Of a DNA stretch of 64,000 bases, positions 48,504-57,777 are shown piece by piece; positions within the stretch are counted from its first letter, which is position 1, and each line of letters starts with the position of its first letter. A program made the position numbers and the translations under genes. Source of the DNA: Candidatus Methylomirabilota bacterium (GTDB lineage Bacteria > Methylomirabilota > Methylomirabilia > Methylomirabilales > Methylomirabilaceae); assembly GCA_016207095.1 (NCBI GenBank), contig JACQQF010000062.1:1-64000 (forward strand), in the 5' to 3' direction. Below the pieces are notes generated by a model that was not told the origin of the DNA, searched no databases, and saw only the letters and a list, made by a program, of their open reading frames with translations.

Positions 48504-48935
48504 ATGGCCAAGCTGCGAGTCCTGTTTCTTTGCACGCATAACTCGGCACGGAGCCAGATGGCCGAGGCATTTCTCCGGGCTCTCGCCGGAGAGCGTTTCG
48601 AGGTGGCCAGCGCCGGCACCGAGGCAACACGCGTCCATCCCGTCGCGATTCGTGCCATGCATGAGGCAGGGATTGACCTGACCGGTCACGTCTCGAAGAC
48701 CCTCGACGCATTCCTCGATCAGCCATGGGACTATGTGATCACGGTATGCGATAGCGCCAACGAGCGATGCCCCCTGTTCCCTGGGCGAACAATCCGGATT
48801 CACTGGAGCTTCGACGACCCCTCACAGGCCACCGGCTCAGACGAAGACCGCCTGGAAACCTTCCGGAGGGTCCGCGACCAGATCCACGCACGCCTCCGCC
48901 AATGGCTCGAAAATCTGGAGGAGCCCGCCCCATAG
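48504..48935 (+). CDS. arsC: Arsenate reductase, LMW phosphatase (thioredoxin-coupled) type
   Basis: The 143-residue protein has the PTP-loop LFLCTHNSARSQMAEAF (Cys10-x5-Arg). A second Cys pair occurs in ITVCDSANERCPLFPG (residues 78-93), the triple-cysteine relay of thioredoxin-dependent ArsC. DDPSQATGSDEDRLETFRRVRDQI forms the C-terminal helices. It reduces As(V) to As(III) for methylation or Acr3 export. The start at 48504 was chosen because homologues begin at the beta-strand before the loop; an earlier frame extension lacks similarity. Confidence 0.92.
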   Translation: MAKLRVLFLCTHNSARSQMAEAFLRALAGERFEVASAGTEATRVHPVAIRAMHEAGIDLTGHVSKTLDAFLDQPWDYVITVCDSANERCPLFPGRTIRIHWSFDDPSQATGSDEDRLETFRRVRDQIHARLRQWLENLEEPAP

Positions 48936-49117
48936 TAGGTCCTCGCTGAGTCCTGCCCCGCTCCGCCCCTGCTCCCATTGCTGGCACTTCCGCCCACGAC
49001 TGGCTTGATTGTCCCAGCCCGCTCATCCGGGCTGCTCTCGCGAAAAACTCTTGCGTGATCTGTAAGTGACTCGCCCCCGCTCTACCACTCCCTCCTCTTC
49101 TAGGAAATTTACACGTC

Positions 49118-49145
49118 TGCAACGTCAGCGTAAACCCCCTGTCAC
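49118..49145 (+). promoter_or_regulatory. Candidate Pho box upstream of the 49223 gene
   Basis: Three 11-bp-spaced half-sites: TGCAAC (49118), CGTAAA (49129) and TGTCAC (49140). PhoB binds tandem 11-bp repeats of CTGTCAC-like half-sites. About 290 bases separate arsC and the next gene; no other feature is seen there. Confidence 0.5.
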
Positions 49146-49222
49146 ATCCTCGCGGTATTCTCCAATCAGCAGGAAGAACCCGCTCGCATGATGCCGGGCG
49201 CGCAGACGAAGGAGAGCGCACG

Positions 49223-49516
49223 ATGATCGACGGAGGGGCAGAGGGATTGGAACAGGAGTTCATGGGCTATCTGCTGGCACGACCTCACACGATGCCAGCC
49301 GAGCTTGCTCAGCACTTCCATCTCTCGGATAGATCGGCGAACTATTGGCTGGGCTGCTTGGTGAAGTCCGGAAGGGTGAGAATCGCCAGCATCGAAGGAC
49401 GACCCGGATCCCGTGCCGCTGGCGTGCCGACCCTCGGGGAAGTCCTCCCTGAGCGAGAAAAGCATTGCTGGGCCGAGGTAGTTCTGGAGGTCTGCCGGGA
49501 ATCTGGGGCTGCCTGA
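49223..49516 (+). CDS. Small winged-helix protein
   Basis: The 97-residue protein has a MarR/FeoC-like winged helix (FMGYLLARPHTMPAELAQHFHLSDRSANYWLGCLVKSGRVRIASIEG in parts) and a short C-terminal extension. AAGGAG precedes the ATG. With a Pho-box-like sequence upstream it is probably phosphate-regulated; its target is unknown. Confidence 0.65.
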   Translation: MIDGGAEGLEQEFMGYLLARPHTMPAELAQHFHLSDRSANYWLGCLVKSGRVRIASIEGRPGSRAAGVPTLGEVLPEREKHCWAEVVLEVCRESGAA

Positions 49517-49550
49517 ACCTGCCATGAGTGGGGACAGAAATTAACCCCGT

Positions 49551-49578
49551 TGTCATTACGGCTTCATACATCCGTAAC
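49551..49578 (+). promoter_or_regulatory. Candidate Pho box upstream of the 49617 gene
   Basis: Half-sites at 11-base spacing: TGTCAT (49551), CTTCAT (49562) and CGTAAC (49573), perhaps a fourth (ATTAAC at 49540). Fits a PhoB-activated promoter. Confidence 0.45.
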
Positions 49579-49616
49579 AAATCGATGTCAGGATACCGTC
49601 CCTGAAGGAGGTGTGA

Positions 49617-49841
49617 GTGTTGATTACGCTTAAAGTCGATCTGGGTTCCCACAACCGATGCGAAGCCATGAGGTGGGTAAAGCGAGGCGATTTGCTCGGC
49701 CTGTCACCCTATTTCGATGATCAGGTCGTCTTAAGTCCCATCGACGGAACCATCGAACGCATAGAGGTCGATTCGGAGGAACGGGCAGTCCGGATCGTCA
49801 TCCGGCCGCAAGACAGGCAGTGGCGGGCGGCTCACCCGTAG
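49617..49841 (+). CDS. Small barrel-sandwich (biotin/lipoyl-like) protein
   Basis: The 74-residue protein has RGDLLGLSPYFDDQVVLSPIDGTIERIEVDSEERAVRIVI, the pattern of a lipoyl/biotinyl-like hammerhead domain without the modified Lys. Such small domains occur as carriers or adaptors. The GTG start follows GGAGG. The Pho-box-like tandem before it suggests phosphate control. Function unknown. Confidence 0.55.
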   Translation: MLITLKVDLGSHNRCEAMRWVKRGDLLGLSPYFDDQVVLSPIDGTIERIEVDSEERAVRIVIRPQDRQWRAAHP

Positions 49842-49858
49842 GTCAGGAGGAGCGGAGC

Positions 49859-50218
49859 ATGCGATACCGGATAAAGGAGCTGCACGGAAGCGTGGTCATC
49901 AAGATCGATGGCAGGGCGCGGGAGGACGAGGCGGCCAGGGCGAGGCGCGGCCTCTCGGCATTTCTCAGGCGCCCCGGCGTAAGAGCCATCCTCTACCTGG
50001 CTGGACTTCACGAGATCGGTGTCCCGGAGCTCGGGGTCTTGGACGCGATCCGCCAGGAGGTCAAGGCGCAGGGCGGTACCCTCCGGCTGTGCGCGCTTCG
50101 TGACGATCTCCGGGCGAGGTTCGATCGGAATCCATTCCTCCAGGTCTACGAGTTGTACCACGACATTGAAAGTAGCCTGTCGGGGATGCCTGACCTGCCC
50201 CTGAAACGATCGGCCTAA
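49859..50218 (+). CDS. STAS-domain protein (anti-anti-sigma-like)
   Basis: The 119-residue protein has the STAS fold: an N-terminal strand (ELHGSVVIKIDGRARE), VRAILYLAGLHEIGVPELGVLDAIRQEVKAQGGTLRLCAL (strand-helix-strand) and RDDLRARFDRN. The conserved phospho-Ser of SpoIIAA-type proteins is not clear. It could be a partner-switching regulator or a lipid/ABC accessory. ATG 49859 follows GGAGGAGCGG; the gene follows its neighbour closely, implying one transcript. Confidence 0.6.
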   Translation: MRYRIKELHGSVVIKIDGRAREDEAARARRGLSAFLRRPGVRAILYLAGLHEIGVPELGVLDAIRQEVKAQGGTLRLCALRDDLRARFDRNPFLQVYELYHDIESSLSGMPDLPLKRSA

Positions 50219-50375
50219 CCCGACTGGGAGGGCAGCGCGGGGAGGGCCTGCGGGGTGCCGGCGCCGTTGCCAGCCTTCGATATGTTTCCAAACGGGTGAT
50301 GAAGCAAGCATGAAAGTCAGTCTGGACGAGCGGGCAAGGCAGGGAACGAAACCCTATCACGTGAGGAGGCAGAGC

Positions 50376-51818
50376 ATGAGCCGAACCTGGCAGAACGTGC
50401 TGTTCATCAGCGCAGTCATCATGACGGCGCTGTCGTTGGTGGTCCTGTCCCAGCCAGCCTGGGCCGCCGAGAAGAAGGACGACAAAGCGGTCCTGGATGA
50501 GGTCCTGGACATCCTGAAGGAAAAAGGCCAGATCACCGAGGAGAAGTATCAGGAGCTGAAGGTACGGGCGAAGAAGGAGGGGGTGGGCAAGATCCTGGCC
50601 GGCTTCAAAGGCTGGACTCCCTACATCAGCTCCGCAGACGGCGAGCACAAGATAGAGTTTCACGGGCGGGTCCACTTCGACATGCGCGCCTATGAGGAGC
50701 GTTCCCGCAACCTGGACGGCAACCGCAGCAACGTGAGTGCGACTCGCAGCGACCTCGTTACCAACTTCCGCCTGCGCCGGGCGCGGCTGGGGGTCGATGC
50801 GACCTTCTTCAAATACCTCGATTTCAAAGTCGAAGGTGACTTCGGCGAACAGGGGACCCCGTTCATTCTCACCGATGGCTACGGTGAGCTGAATTACTGG
50901 CGGGAATTCAAGATCAGGGGCGGCCAGTTCAAGGTCCCGTTCAGCTTCGAGGAACTGACCTCCTCGCGGTTCATCGACTTCGTGGAACGGTCGGTGGTCA
51001 ACAACCTGGTGCCGGCGCGTGACGTCGGTGCGATGGTCCATGGCAGCCTCTTCGGGGGGATGGTGGACTACGGCGTCGGCATCTTCAACGGAACGGGTCA
51101 GAATAACTTCGAGAACAACGACTCCAAGGATTTCGCCGGCCGGCTACTCGTCCGGCCGTTTCAGCTCATGGGCGTTCCCGCATTGCAGAAGCTCCATATC
51201 GCCGGACACTTCACCCACGGCAACCAGGACGTCAACCCCGCCCCGAGTCCGGCTCCCTCGAATAGCCTCCAAGGTCGAACCGACGGCCGGTTCGTCTTTT
51301 TCCCGCGGATTCCGAACCGGGGCGATCGGACGCGTTACGGCGCGGAGGCGGTGTACGCGTTTGGTCCCTTCGGCCTCTACGGCGAGTACGTCAAGACGGA
51401 CGAGGAGCGGAACCTCGGGGCCGGAGGCAGCAACCTCGGTGACCTCAAGGGCCAGGGTTGGTACGTGGCCGGTACGTTCTTCGCCACAGGCGAGGAGAAG
51501 GTCCACGGCAGGGCGCCCAAGGTCAAGCCCGCCAACTTCCGCACCGGCGATTACGGGGCGCTCGAGCTGGTGGCGCGCTATGCCCAGCTTGACTTCAACT
51601 CAGACGGTCTTCTGCCCGGCCCCAGCCCCTCAAAGGGTGGCAAGGCGGGTGCCAACAAGGTGGATGCTCTGACGGTCGGCTTTAACTGGTATCTCAGCCC
51701 GAACGTCCGCATGATGTTCAACTGGGCTCAGAACTGGTTCGAGAATGACCGGATGACGCCGATCACGGGCGAGGACACCTCGTGGGAGATCTTTACCCGC
51801 CTGGCCCTGTGGTTCTAG
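50376..51818 (+). CDS. Phosphate-selective porin (OprP family)
   Basis: The 480-residue outer-membrane porin has a signal peptide (ISAVIMTALSLVVLSQPAWA). A short helical region (residues 28-65, KKDDKAVLDEVLDILKEKGQITEEKYQELK in parts) precedes an OprO/OprP barrel ending in Phe (LALWF). It shares long blocks with the paralogue at 40165 (GQFKVPFSFEEL, SVVNNLVPARDVGAMVHGSLFGG, GFNWYLSPNVRMMFN). Immediately upstream of pstS, it is the likely phosphate channel of this locus. ATG 50376 follows GAGGAGG. Confidence 0.88.
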   Translation: MSRTWQNVLFISAVIMTALSLVVLSQPAWAAEKKDDKAVLDEVLDILKEKGQITEEKYQELKVRAKKEGVGKILAGFKGWTPYISSADGEHKIEFHGRVHFDMRAYEERSRNLDGNRSNVSATRSDLVTNFRLRRARLGVDATFFKYLDFKVEGDFGEQGTPFILTDGYGELNYWREFKIRGGQFKVPFSFEELTSSRFIDFVERSVVNNLVPARDVGAMVHGSLFGGMVDYGVGIFNGTGQNNFENNDSKDFAGRLLVRPFQLMGVPALQKLHIAGHFTHGNQDVNPAPSPAPSNSLQGRTDGRFVFFPRIPNRGDRTRYGAEAVYAFGPFGLYGEYVKTDEERNLGAGGSNLGDLKGQGWYVAGTFFATGEEKVHGRAPKVKPANFRTGDYGALELVARYAQLDFNSDGLLPGPSPSKGGKAGANKVDALTVGFNWYLSPNVRMMFNWAQNWFENDRMTPITGEDTSWEIFTRLALWF

Positions 51819-51854
51819 CGAGGGGGTGAGAACGAGGCCAAGCCGACAGGCGAA

Positions 51855-51882
51855 TGTAACATATCTGTAACATGTGTGTAAC
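51855..51882 (+). promoter_or_regulatory. Pho box of the pst operon
   Basis: TGTAAC occurs at 51855, 51866 and 51877, exactly 11 bases apart, 54 bases before the pstS start. This is the tandem half-site layout recognised by PhoB dimers. Confidence 0.7.
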
Positions 51883-51935
51883 CCAAGCGTCACAACATCT
51901 CTGATATCGTTTCAGAGGAAGGAGGACCACAGACC

Positions 51936-52940
51936 ATGGGAACCATCAAAAGACGAGGAAGCAGGCGGCTCCTTCTACTTCTTCTTTCCGTCACCGTGGG
52001 GTCGATCTCTCTCTGGTTGGCGCTCGGCTTGGCCGATCTGCTCAAGGTGGATTCGGCGCTCTCCAGCTACAAGGGGGTCAGCGGGGTCTCGGGCAATCTC
52101 TCGAGCATCGGGTCGGACACCATGAATAATCTCATGACCCTCTGGGGCGAGGGATTCGGCAAGTTCTATCCGAACGTGAGGCTCCAGATCGAGGGGAAGG
52201 GGTCATCCACTGCGCCGCCGGCGCTGATCTCCGGGACCGCTCAGCTCGGCCCCATGTCCCGTCCCATGAAGGGGACCGAGATCGATGGCTTCGAAAAGAA
52301 ATTCGGCTACAAGCCGACGGGACTCCGCAGCTCCGTGGACGCGTTGGCCGTCTTCGTGAATAAGGATAATCCGATCAAATGCCTGACCTTCGCCCAACTT
52401 GACGCCATCTTCTCCAAGTCGAGGCGTTACGGCTACAAGGAGGACATCAAGACCTGGGGGCAGCTTGGCCTCACGGGCGATTGGGCGAACCGGCCGATCA
52501 GCCTCTTCGGCCGGAATTCGGCCTCCGGCACCTACGGGTTTTTCAAGGAGCACGCGATGAAGAACGGCGATTACAAGGACGCGGTGAAGGAGCAGCCGGG
52601 CTCGGCTTCGGTCGTCCAGGGAGTCACCGTGGATCGCTATGCCATCGGCTATAGCGGGATCGGTTACGCCACTGCCGGTGTCCGGGCAGTTCCGCTCGCA
52701 GCGAAGGAAGGTGGAAGTTGCGTTGAGGCAACGGCGGATAACGCCTACTCCGGCAAATTTCCCCTTTCTCGCTTCCTCTACGTCTATGTCAACAAGGCGC
52801 CTGGGAAGTCGCTCGATCCCTTAATGCGTGAGTTTGTGAAGTTCATGTTCACGCGACAGGGTCAGGATGCGGTGATCAAGGACGGGTACTATCCGGTCCC
52901 GAACTCCATCGCCAAAGAAGAGCTGAGCAAGGTTCTCTAA
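51936..52940 (+). CDS. pstS: Phosphate ABC transporter substrate-binding protein
   Basis: The 334-residue PstS has an N-terminal signal/anchor ([22 protein letters not shown]). Phosphate-binding motifs visible are [36 protein letters not shown] and the [10 protein letters not shown] loop. The FAQLDAIFS segment and [20 protein letters not shown] are typical of the PstS family that accompanies long PstC/PstA permeases. It delivers periplasmic phosphate to PstCA. A Pho box precedes it. Confidence 0.93.
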   Translation: MGTIKRRGSRRLLLLLLSVTVGSISLWLALGLADLLKVDSALSSYKGVSGVSGNLSSIGSDTMNNLMTLWGEGFGKFYPNVRLQIEGKGSSTAPPALISGTAQLGPMSRPMKGTEIDGFEKKFGYKPTGLRSSVDALAVFVNKDNPIKCLTFAQLDAIFSKSRRYGYKEDIKTWGQLGLTGDWANRPISLFGRNSASGTYGFFKEHAMKNGDYKDAVKEQPGSASVVQGVTVDRYAIGYSGIGYATAGVRAVPLAAKEGGSCVEATADNAYSGKFPLSRFLYVYVNKAPGKSLDPLMREFVKFMFTRQGQDAVIKDGYYPVPNSIAKEELSKVL

Positions 52941-52959
52941 CGAGGCATCGAGCCACGAT

Positions 52960-55230
52960 ATGGTGGATAGCGCTAAGGTCCTGGCAGCAGGCGAGCCGCG
53001 TGGAGTGGCTCGCCTGCTGTCGGTCACCGGCGGGCGGGTCACACGTCGGATCAGAGTCGATCGGCTCGCCCGCCGCCTCGTCACCCTTGGCGGGGTGGCG
53101 ATTATCTTCTCGATCCTGGCCATTATCTTCGTCATCGCTGCCGAGGTGTATCCCCTCCTCAAGAAGCCGACGGCGAGTCTTGTGGGAACTGTGGCCGCCA
53201 GACCCGACTCGGCCCCGCTTGCCGCGGGGGTGGACGAGTATCGCGAGATCGCCTACCTGGTGACGGGCGCCGGAGTGCAATTCGTCGGGGTGAAGGATGG
53301 AGCGCCGATCGCCCCGAGCCCTCTTGCCGGCCTGAAGGGGGCGACGGTCGTCGGGACCTCACCCCCGAGGCGAGGTCCGTTCGCCGTGGGACTGTCCGAT
53401 GGTCGCGTGATCCCGGCGGAGGTCAAGTTCTCAGTCTCCTTCCCGGAGGGAGGGCGTCGCGTAGTCCCCGAATTGTTGGTAGGTGACCCGATCGCGGCCG
53501 ATCCGGGTAAACGTCCCATCACAAGGCTCGCCCATGTTGTGACACCGGCCGGTCCCACCACGGCTGCTGCCGTCGGACCGAAAGAGATCGTGCTGCTCAC
53601 CGTCAAGGAGACGAAGGCGCTGATCGGACCTTCGACGAAGGAGGCGTCGAGCCAACGCCTCCCCCTGCCGATCAAAGGCGAGATCGCAACGCTTTCCCTT
53701 GACGGCCGCGGCGAGGATCTGTTCGTGGGCACCTCGTCGGGCCAGGTCCTTAGGGTGGATCTTCGGGATCCGAGCGATCCGAAGGTCGCAGGCGCCGTTG
53801 CTGCCACGAACCGACCGGGGGCCGGGGTGAGCGTCATGGGGTTTCTCATCGGCGACCGCACGCTTGTGGTGGGCGACACGCTGGGCGGCGTCAGCTCCTG
53901 GCAGCTGCTCCAGGCTGATGGGGGTGAGCGGCGCCTGACGAAGGTTTACGACTTTATGCCGCACGCCGGGGCCGTCGTCGCATTCGCCCCGTCCAGCCGG
54001 GACAAGGGGTTCATCACGGCTGATGCCTCCGGCGTCACGCTTCTCCGCTACGGTACCACCGGGGAAACCTTGCTGACGATCAAAGGGGAGGGAGAGAGAT
54101 TTGAGGGGGTCGTCCTTGCTCCCAAGGCCGACGGCGTCATCGCCGTCGATGCGGCGGGGCGTCTGTCGCAATGGGTCCTGGATAATCCTCACCCCGAGAG
54201 CACGTTGAAAAGCCTCTTCGGAAAGGTATGGTACGAGGGGTACGCCGCGCCGGAATACGTGTGGCAGTCCACGGGAGGGACCGACGACTTCGAGGCGAAG
54301 TTCAGCCTGAGCCCGCTCATCTTCGGGACCTTGAAAGGGACATTGTACGCCCTCCTCTTCGCCATCCCGCTGGCGCTCCTGGGGGCACTCTACGCCTCTC
54401 AGTTCATGCATCCGACGCTGAAGGGGATCGTAAAACCGACCGTGGAGATCATGGCCGCCCTCCCGAGCGTGGTCCTGGGCTTCTTGGCCGGTCTGTGGCT
54501 TGCGCCCTTAGTCGAGAAGGTCGTGCCCGGTCTCTTTCTCATGCCGATCGTCACCACGCTCCTGATCCTGATCGCGGTCTTTTGCTGGCGATTTGCCCCC
54601 GTCGGGGTCCGCCGGCGAGTCAGGGCTGGCACCGAGGTCTGGTTGCTGATCCCGATCGTCATCCTCGGCGGCTGGATCTCGTTCCAGCTCGGGGGCGTGG
54701 TCGAGCACCTGCTTCTGTCCGGCGATTACCGAGGCTGGCTTCTGAACGCACTCGGGCTGACCTACGATCAGCGAAACTCCATGGTTGTGGGATTTGCCAT
54801 GGGCTTCGCCGTGATTCCGATCATTTTTACCATCGCCGAGGATTCGCTCGCCAATGTGCCTCCACACCTGGTGGCCGGATCGCTCGCCTTGGGTGCCACC
54901 CGCTGGCAGACCGCGCTCAGGATCGTGCTGCCCACGGCAAGCCCCGGGATCTTCTCGGCCATCATGATCGGCTTTGGGCGGGCTGTTGGGGAGACCATGA
55001 TCGTCCTGATGGCGACGGGAAATACGCCGGTCATGGATTGGAGCATCTTCAACGGCTTCCGGGCCCTCTCGGCAAATATCGCCGTGGAGCTGCCGGAAGC
55101 CCCAGAGGGTGGCACACTGTTCCGGGTCCTCTTCTTGGCGGCCTTCCTCCTCTTCGTGATGACATTTCTCCTGAACACGATAGCCGAGCTCGTTCGCCTG
55201 AAGCTCCGGCGAAGGTACCGGTATCTATGA
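52960..55230 (+). CDS. pstC: Phosphate ABC transporter permease PstC with periplasmic propeller insert
   Basis: The 756-residue permease has one membrane helix near residue 45, followed by a roughly 370-residue periplasmic domain with beta-propeller-like repeats (residues 75-435, for example LSLDGRGEDLFVGTSSGQVLRVDLRDPSDPK read in parts). The MetI-type permease core follows, with the EAA-like motif EDSLANVPPHLVAGSLALGATRWQTALRIVLP near 628. This long form (COG4590) is known from proteobacteria such as Pseudomonas. It starts 19 bases after pstS and overlaps pstA by 4 bases. Confidence 0.9.
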   Translation: MVDSAKVLAAGEPRGVARLLSVTGGRVTRRIRVDRLARRLVTLGGVAIIFSILAIIFVIAAEVYPLLKKPTASLVGTVAARPDSAPLAAGVDEYREIAYLVTGAGVQFVGVKDGAPIAPSPLAGLKGATVVGTSPPRRGPFAVGLSDGRVIPAEVKFSVSFPEGGRRVVPELLVGDPIAADPGKRPITRLAHVVTPAGPTTAAAVGPKEIVLLTVKETKALIGPSTKEASSQRLPLPIKGEIATLSLDGRGEDLFVGTSSGQVLRVDLRDPSDPKVAGAVAATNRPGAGVSVMGFLIGDRTLVVGDTLGGVSSWQLLQADGGERRLTKVYDFMPHAGAVVAFAPSSRDKGFITADASGVTLLRYGTTGETLLTIKGEGERFEGVVLAPKADGVIAVDAAGRLSQWVLDNPHPESTLKSLFGKVWYEGYAAPEYVWQSTGGTDDFEAKFSLSPLIFGTLKGTLYALLFAIPLALLGALYASQFMHPTLKGIVKPTVEIMAALPSVVLGFLAGLWLAPLVEKVVPGLFLMPIVTTLLILIAVFCWRFAPVGVRRRVRAGTEVWLLIPIVILGGWISFQLGGVVEHLLLSGDYRGWLLNALGLTYDQRNSMVVGFAMGFAVIPIIFTIAEDSLANVPPHLVAGSLALGATRWQTALRIVLPTASPGIFSAIMIGFGRAVGETMIVLMATGNTPVMDWSIFNGFRALSANIAVELPEAPEGGTLFRVLFLAAFLLFVMTFLLNTIAELVRLKLRRRYRYL

Positions 55231-56846
55231 GGCGATTCTGGAAGAGCGGCGATCCGTTCATTTGGCTGAGCGGCGGGGCGTTAGCGTTCAGCCTCGTTAT
55301 GGTAGCCGGCCTCGTCATCCTGGTGTTGGTGAATGGGTTGGGTTCCTTCTGGCCATCGCCCATTGTGAGGCTGACCCTGGCCGGCGGCAAGGAGCTGATG
55401 GGCCAGGTGGCCCAGCGCGAGAAGATCCCACAACCGGGGGCGCCGCCGGGCACCCCTGAGCGGTATCGGATCCAGGTCAGGGTTGGAAACCGTGACCTGT
55501 ACGGCGCCGACTTCGTCTGGGTCGAGGAGGCCAACATCGTTCGCCGCGACTTCCCCGCCGAGGCTGTCCTGATCGAGCGACAGGAATGGGGCAACCTGTA
55601 CGGCTTCATCAAGGAAGTCCGGGACGGCGACCGCGTTGTGGCCCGAGGGCCGGTGGATGGCTGGAAGGGCCTCCAGGCCACTCTCCCGGGGGCGATGTCC
55701 ACCTCTAGAGAGATCAGGCGGGTCGAAAAGAAAGACATCGGGGCGATCAACTATGCGCAGGAGCAGATCCGCCTCAGGATGAAGAAGTTAGGTATGCGGG
55801 ATCGCGAGGGGAGTCCCGAGGTGGCGCAGCTCCAGCAGGAGTTGGAGACCTTGGCGGCGAAGTACCGCGTACAGGAGGCGAGGCTCGCCGAACTGCGCCA
55901 GAGCTCTCGGCAGAGCCTCGTCGTCTCGGCCGCTGGTGACAAGGTGAAGGAGCTGTCGCTGGCCCAGATCGTCCGGGCGTATCAACCCAACGCGATGGGC
56001 CTTTGGGCCAAGAGCGGTCTCTATCTGTCCAAGCTCTGGGAGTTCGTTGCGGGGGAGCCAAGGGAGTCGAATACTGAGGGCGGGGTCTTCCCCGCCATCT
56101 TCGGCACCGTCATGATGGTCATGATCATGAGCCTGGTGGTCGCGCCGTTGGGGGTGCTGGCCGCTTTCTACCTGCGGGAGTACGCCAAGCAAGGGGCGTT
56201 CGTCAGCGCGGTCAGGATCGCGGTTAACAACCTGGCGGGGGTCCCTTCGATCGTGTTCGGGGTGTTCGGGGTCGGTTTCTTCATCTACCTCGTCGGGGGG
56301 AGCATCGACCGACTCTTCTACCCCGAGGTACTCCCGACGCCGACGTACGGCACCGGCGGCATCCTGTGGGCGTCCCTTACCCTCGCGCTGCTCACAGTCC
56401 CGGTCGTCATCGTGGCGACCGAGGAGGGCCTGGCGGCGATTCCGGGTGGGATGCGCGAGGCATCCCTGGCGCTCGGCGCCACGAAGTTCGAGACGACCTG
56501 GCGGGTGGTCCTGCCGGCCGTCATGCCGTCGATTCTCACCGGGCTCATCCTGGCCATGGCCCGTGCGGCGGGGGAGGTTGCCCCCCTCATGATCACCGGG
56601 GTGGTCAAGCTCGCCCCGTCCCTGCCGATCGACGGCTTCTGGCCGTTCCTTCATCTGGAGCGGAAATTCATGCACCTTGGGTTTCATATCTACGATGTGG
56701 GATTTCAATCGCCTAATGTGGACGCCGCCAGGCCGATGGTCTACACCACCGCCCTCCTGCTCCTCCTGGTGGTGTTGGTCCTGAACCTGACGGCGATCCT
56801 GCTCAGGAACATGCTGCGAAGGAAGTACGCTTCCTCGACATTCTAG
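55227..56846 (+). CDS. pstA: Phosphate ABC transporter permease PstA (DUF3333 form)
   Basis: The 539-residue permease has an N-terminal helix ([21 protein letters not shown]), then a large soluble periplasmic insert (residues 50-290) containing a coiled coil (residues 180-225). The permease core has [39 protein letters not shown] as the EAA loop near 400. The start at 55227 (ATGA with pstC) is the natural one; frames reaching further upstream are internal to pstC. With PstC, S and B it makes the high-affinity phosphate importer. Confidence 0.9.
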   Translation: MRRFWKSGDPFIWLSGGALAFSLVMVAGLVILVLVNGLGSFWPSPIVRLTLAGGKELMGQVAQREKIPQPGAPPGTPERYRIQVRVGNRDLYGADFVWVEEANIVRRDFPAEAVLIERQEWGNLYGFIKEVRDGDRVVARGPVDGWKGLQATLPGAMSTSREIRRVEKKDIGAINYAQEQIRLRMKKLGMRDREGSPEVAQLQQELETLAAKYRVQEARLAELRQSSRQSLVVSAAGDKVKELSLAQIVRAYQPNAMGLWAKSGLYLSKLWEFVAGEPRESNTEGGVFPAIFGTVMMVMIMSLVVAPLGVLAAFYLREYAKQGAFVSAVRIAVNNLAGVPSIVFGVFGVGFFIYLVGGSIDRLFYPEVLPTPTYGTGGILWASLTLALLTVPVVIVATEEGLAAIPGGMREASLALGATKFETTWRVVLPAVMPSILTGLILAMARAAGEVAPLMITGVVKLAPSLPIDGFWPFLHLERKFMHLGFHIYDVGFQSPNVDAARPMVYTTALLLLLVVLVLNLTAILLRNMLRRKYASSTF

Positions 56847-57006
56847 GGCGCGGAGAGATCGGATGGCGACTCGGGCGGAGATGGCGGTTGAAGAGCTGAG
56901 AGGAGAAGTCTCGGTCAGGGCTTCTGGCGAGGGTCAGAGGGGCTATAATAGGGGAGTCCCAGGCGATACCGGGGTTCAGGGCCAGGCTGGGGAAGCGAGG
57001 ACAAGG

Positions 57007-57762
57007 ATGGAGCCGATGATCGAGATCCGCAAGCTGAACCTGAAATACGGCGAGAAGCTCGCCCTTGAAGATATCAGCCTCGATATACTGAAGCACAAAG
57101 TCACCGCCTTCATCGGGCCATCGGGGTGTGGGAAGAGCACGCTCCTGCGATGCCTGAACCGGCTGAACGACCTTGTGGACGGCGTGACCATCACCGGGAC
57201 GATCCGGATCGGCGGGACCGATATCAACGATCCGAACCTGGAGATCACCGAGCTTCGTAAGCGCGTCGGGATGGTCTTTCAGAAATCCAACCCCTTCCCG
57301 AAGACGATCTATGACAATGTTGCCTACGGGCCGAGGATCCAGGGCCTTCCCCCTCGATTGGCCATGGACGAGATCGTCGAGAGGAGCCTGAAGGGTGCCG
57401 CGCTCTGGGGTGAGGTCCGCGACCGCCTTCAGGAGAGCGCGCTCAGCCTGTCGGGCGGGCAGCAGCAGCGCCTTTGCATCGCGAGGGCCATTGCGGTGGA
57501 GCCGGAGATCTTGTTGATGGACGAACCGTGCTCTGCATTGGACCCGATTGCGACCGCGAAGATCGAAGAGCTCATGGCTCAACTGAAGAAGCAGTATACG
57601 ATCGTGATCGTTACCCACAACATGCAGCAGGCCGCGCGGGTCTCTGATTACACCGCCTTTCTCTACCTCGGGGCATTGATCGAGTACAATCTCACAAAAC
57701 AGATCTTCGTGAATCCCTCGAAGAAGCAGACTGAAGACTACATCACCGGCCGGTTCGGATAA
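57007..57762 (+). CDS. pstB: Phosphate ABC transporter ATP-binding protein
   Basis: The 251-residue ATPase has Walker A ([18 protein letters not shown]), Q-loop [19 protein letters not shown], the signature [15 protein letters not shown], Walker B ([13 protein letters not shown]), H-loop THNMQQA and the family-specific [13 protein letters not shown]. It energises PstCA. An ATG at 57007 with GGACAAGG upstream is taken as the start. The 145 bases between pstA and this start contain an extended frame without similarity. Confidence 0.95.
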   Translation: MEPMIEIRKLNLKYGEKLALEDISLDILKHKVTAFIGPSGCGKSTLLRCLNRLNDLVDGVTITGTIRIGGTDINDPNLEITELRKRVGMVFQKSNPFPKTIYDNVAYGPRIQGLPPRLAMDEIVERSLKGAALWGEVRDRLQESALSLSGGQQQRLCIARAIAVEPEILLMDEPCSALDPIATAKIEELMAQLKKQYTIVIVTHNMQQAARVSDYTAFLYLGALIEYNLTKQIFVNPSKKQTEDYITGRFG

Positions 57763-57777
57763 GGCGAGGACGAGACG

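Noticed and set aside
54228..56846. Single 872-residue protein including PstA
   Set aside because: The first 330 residues are a shadow of pstC in another frame; the ATGA overlap at 55227 and the permease start there are decisive.
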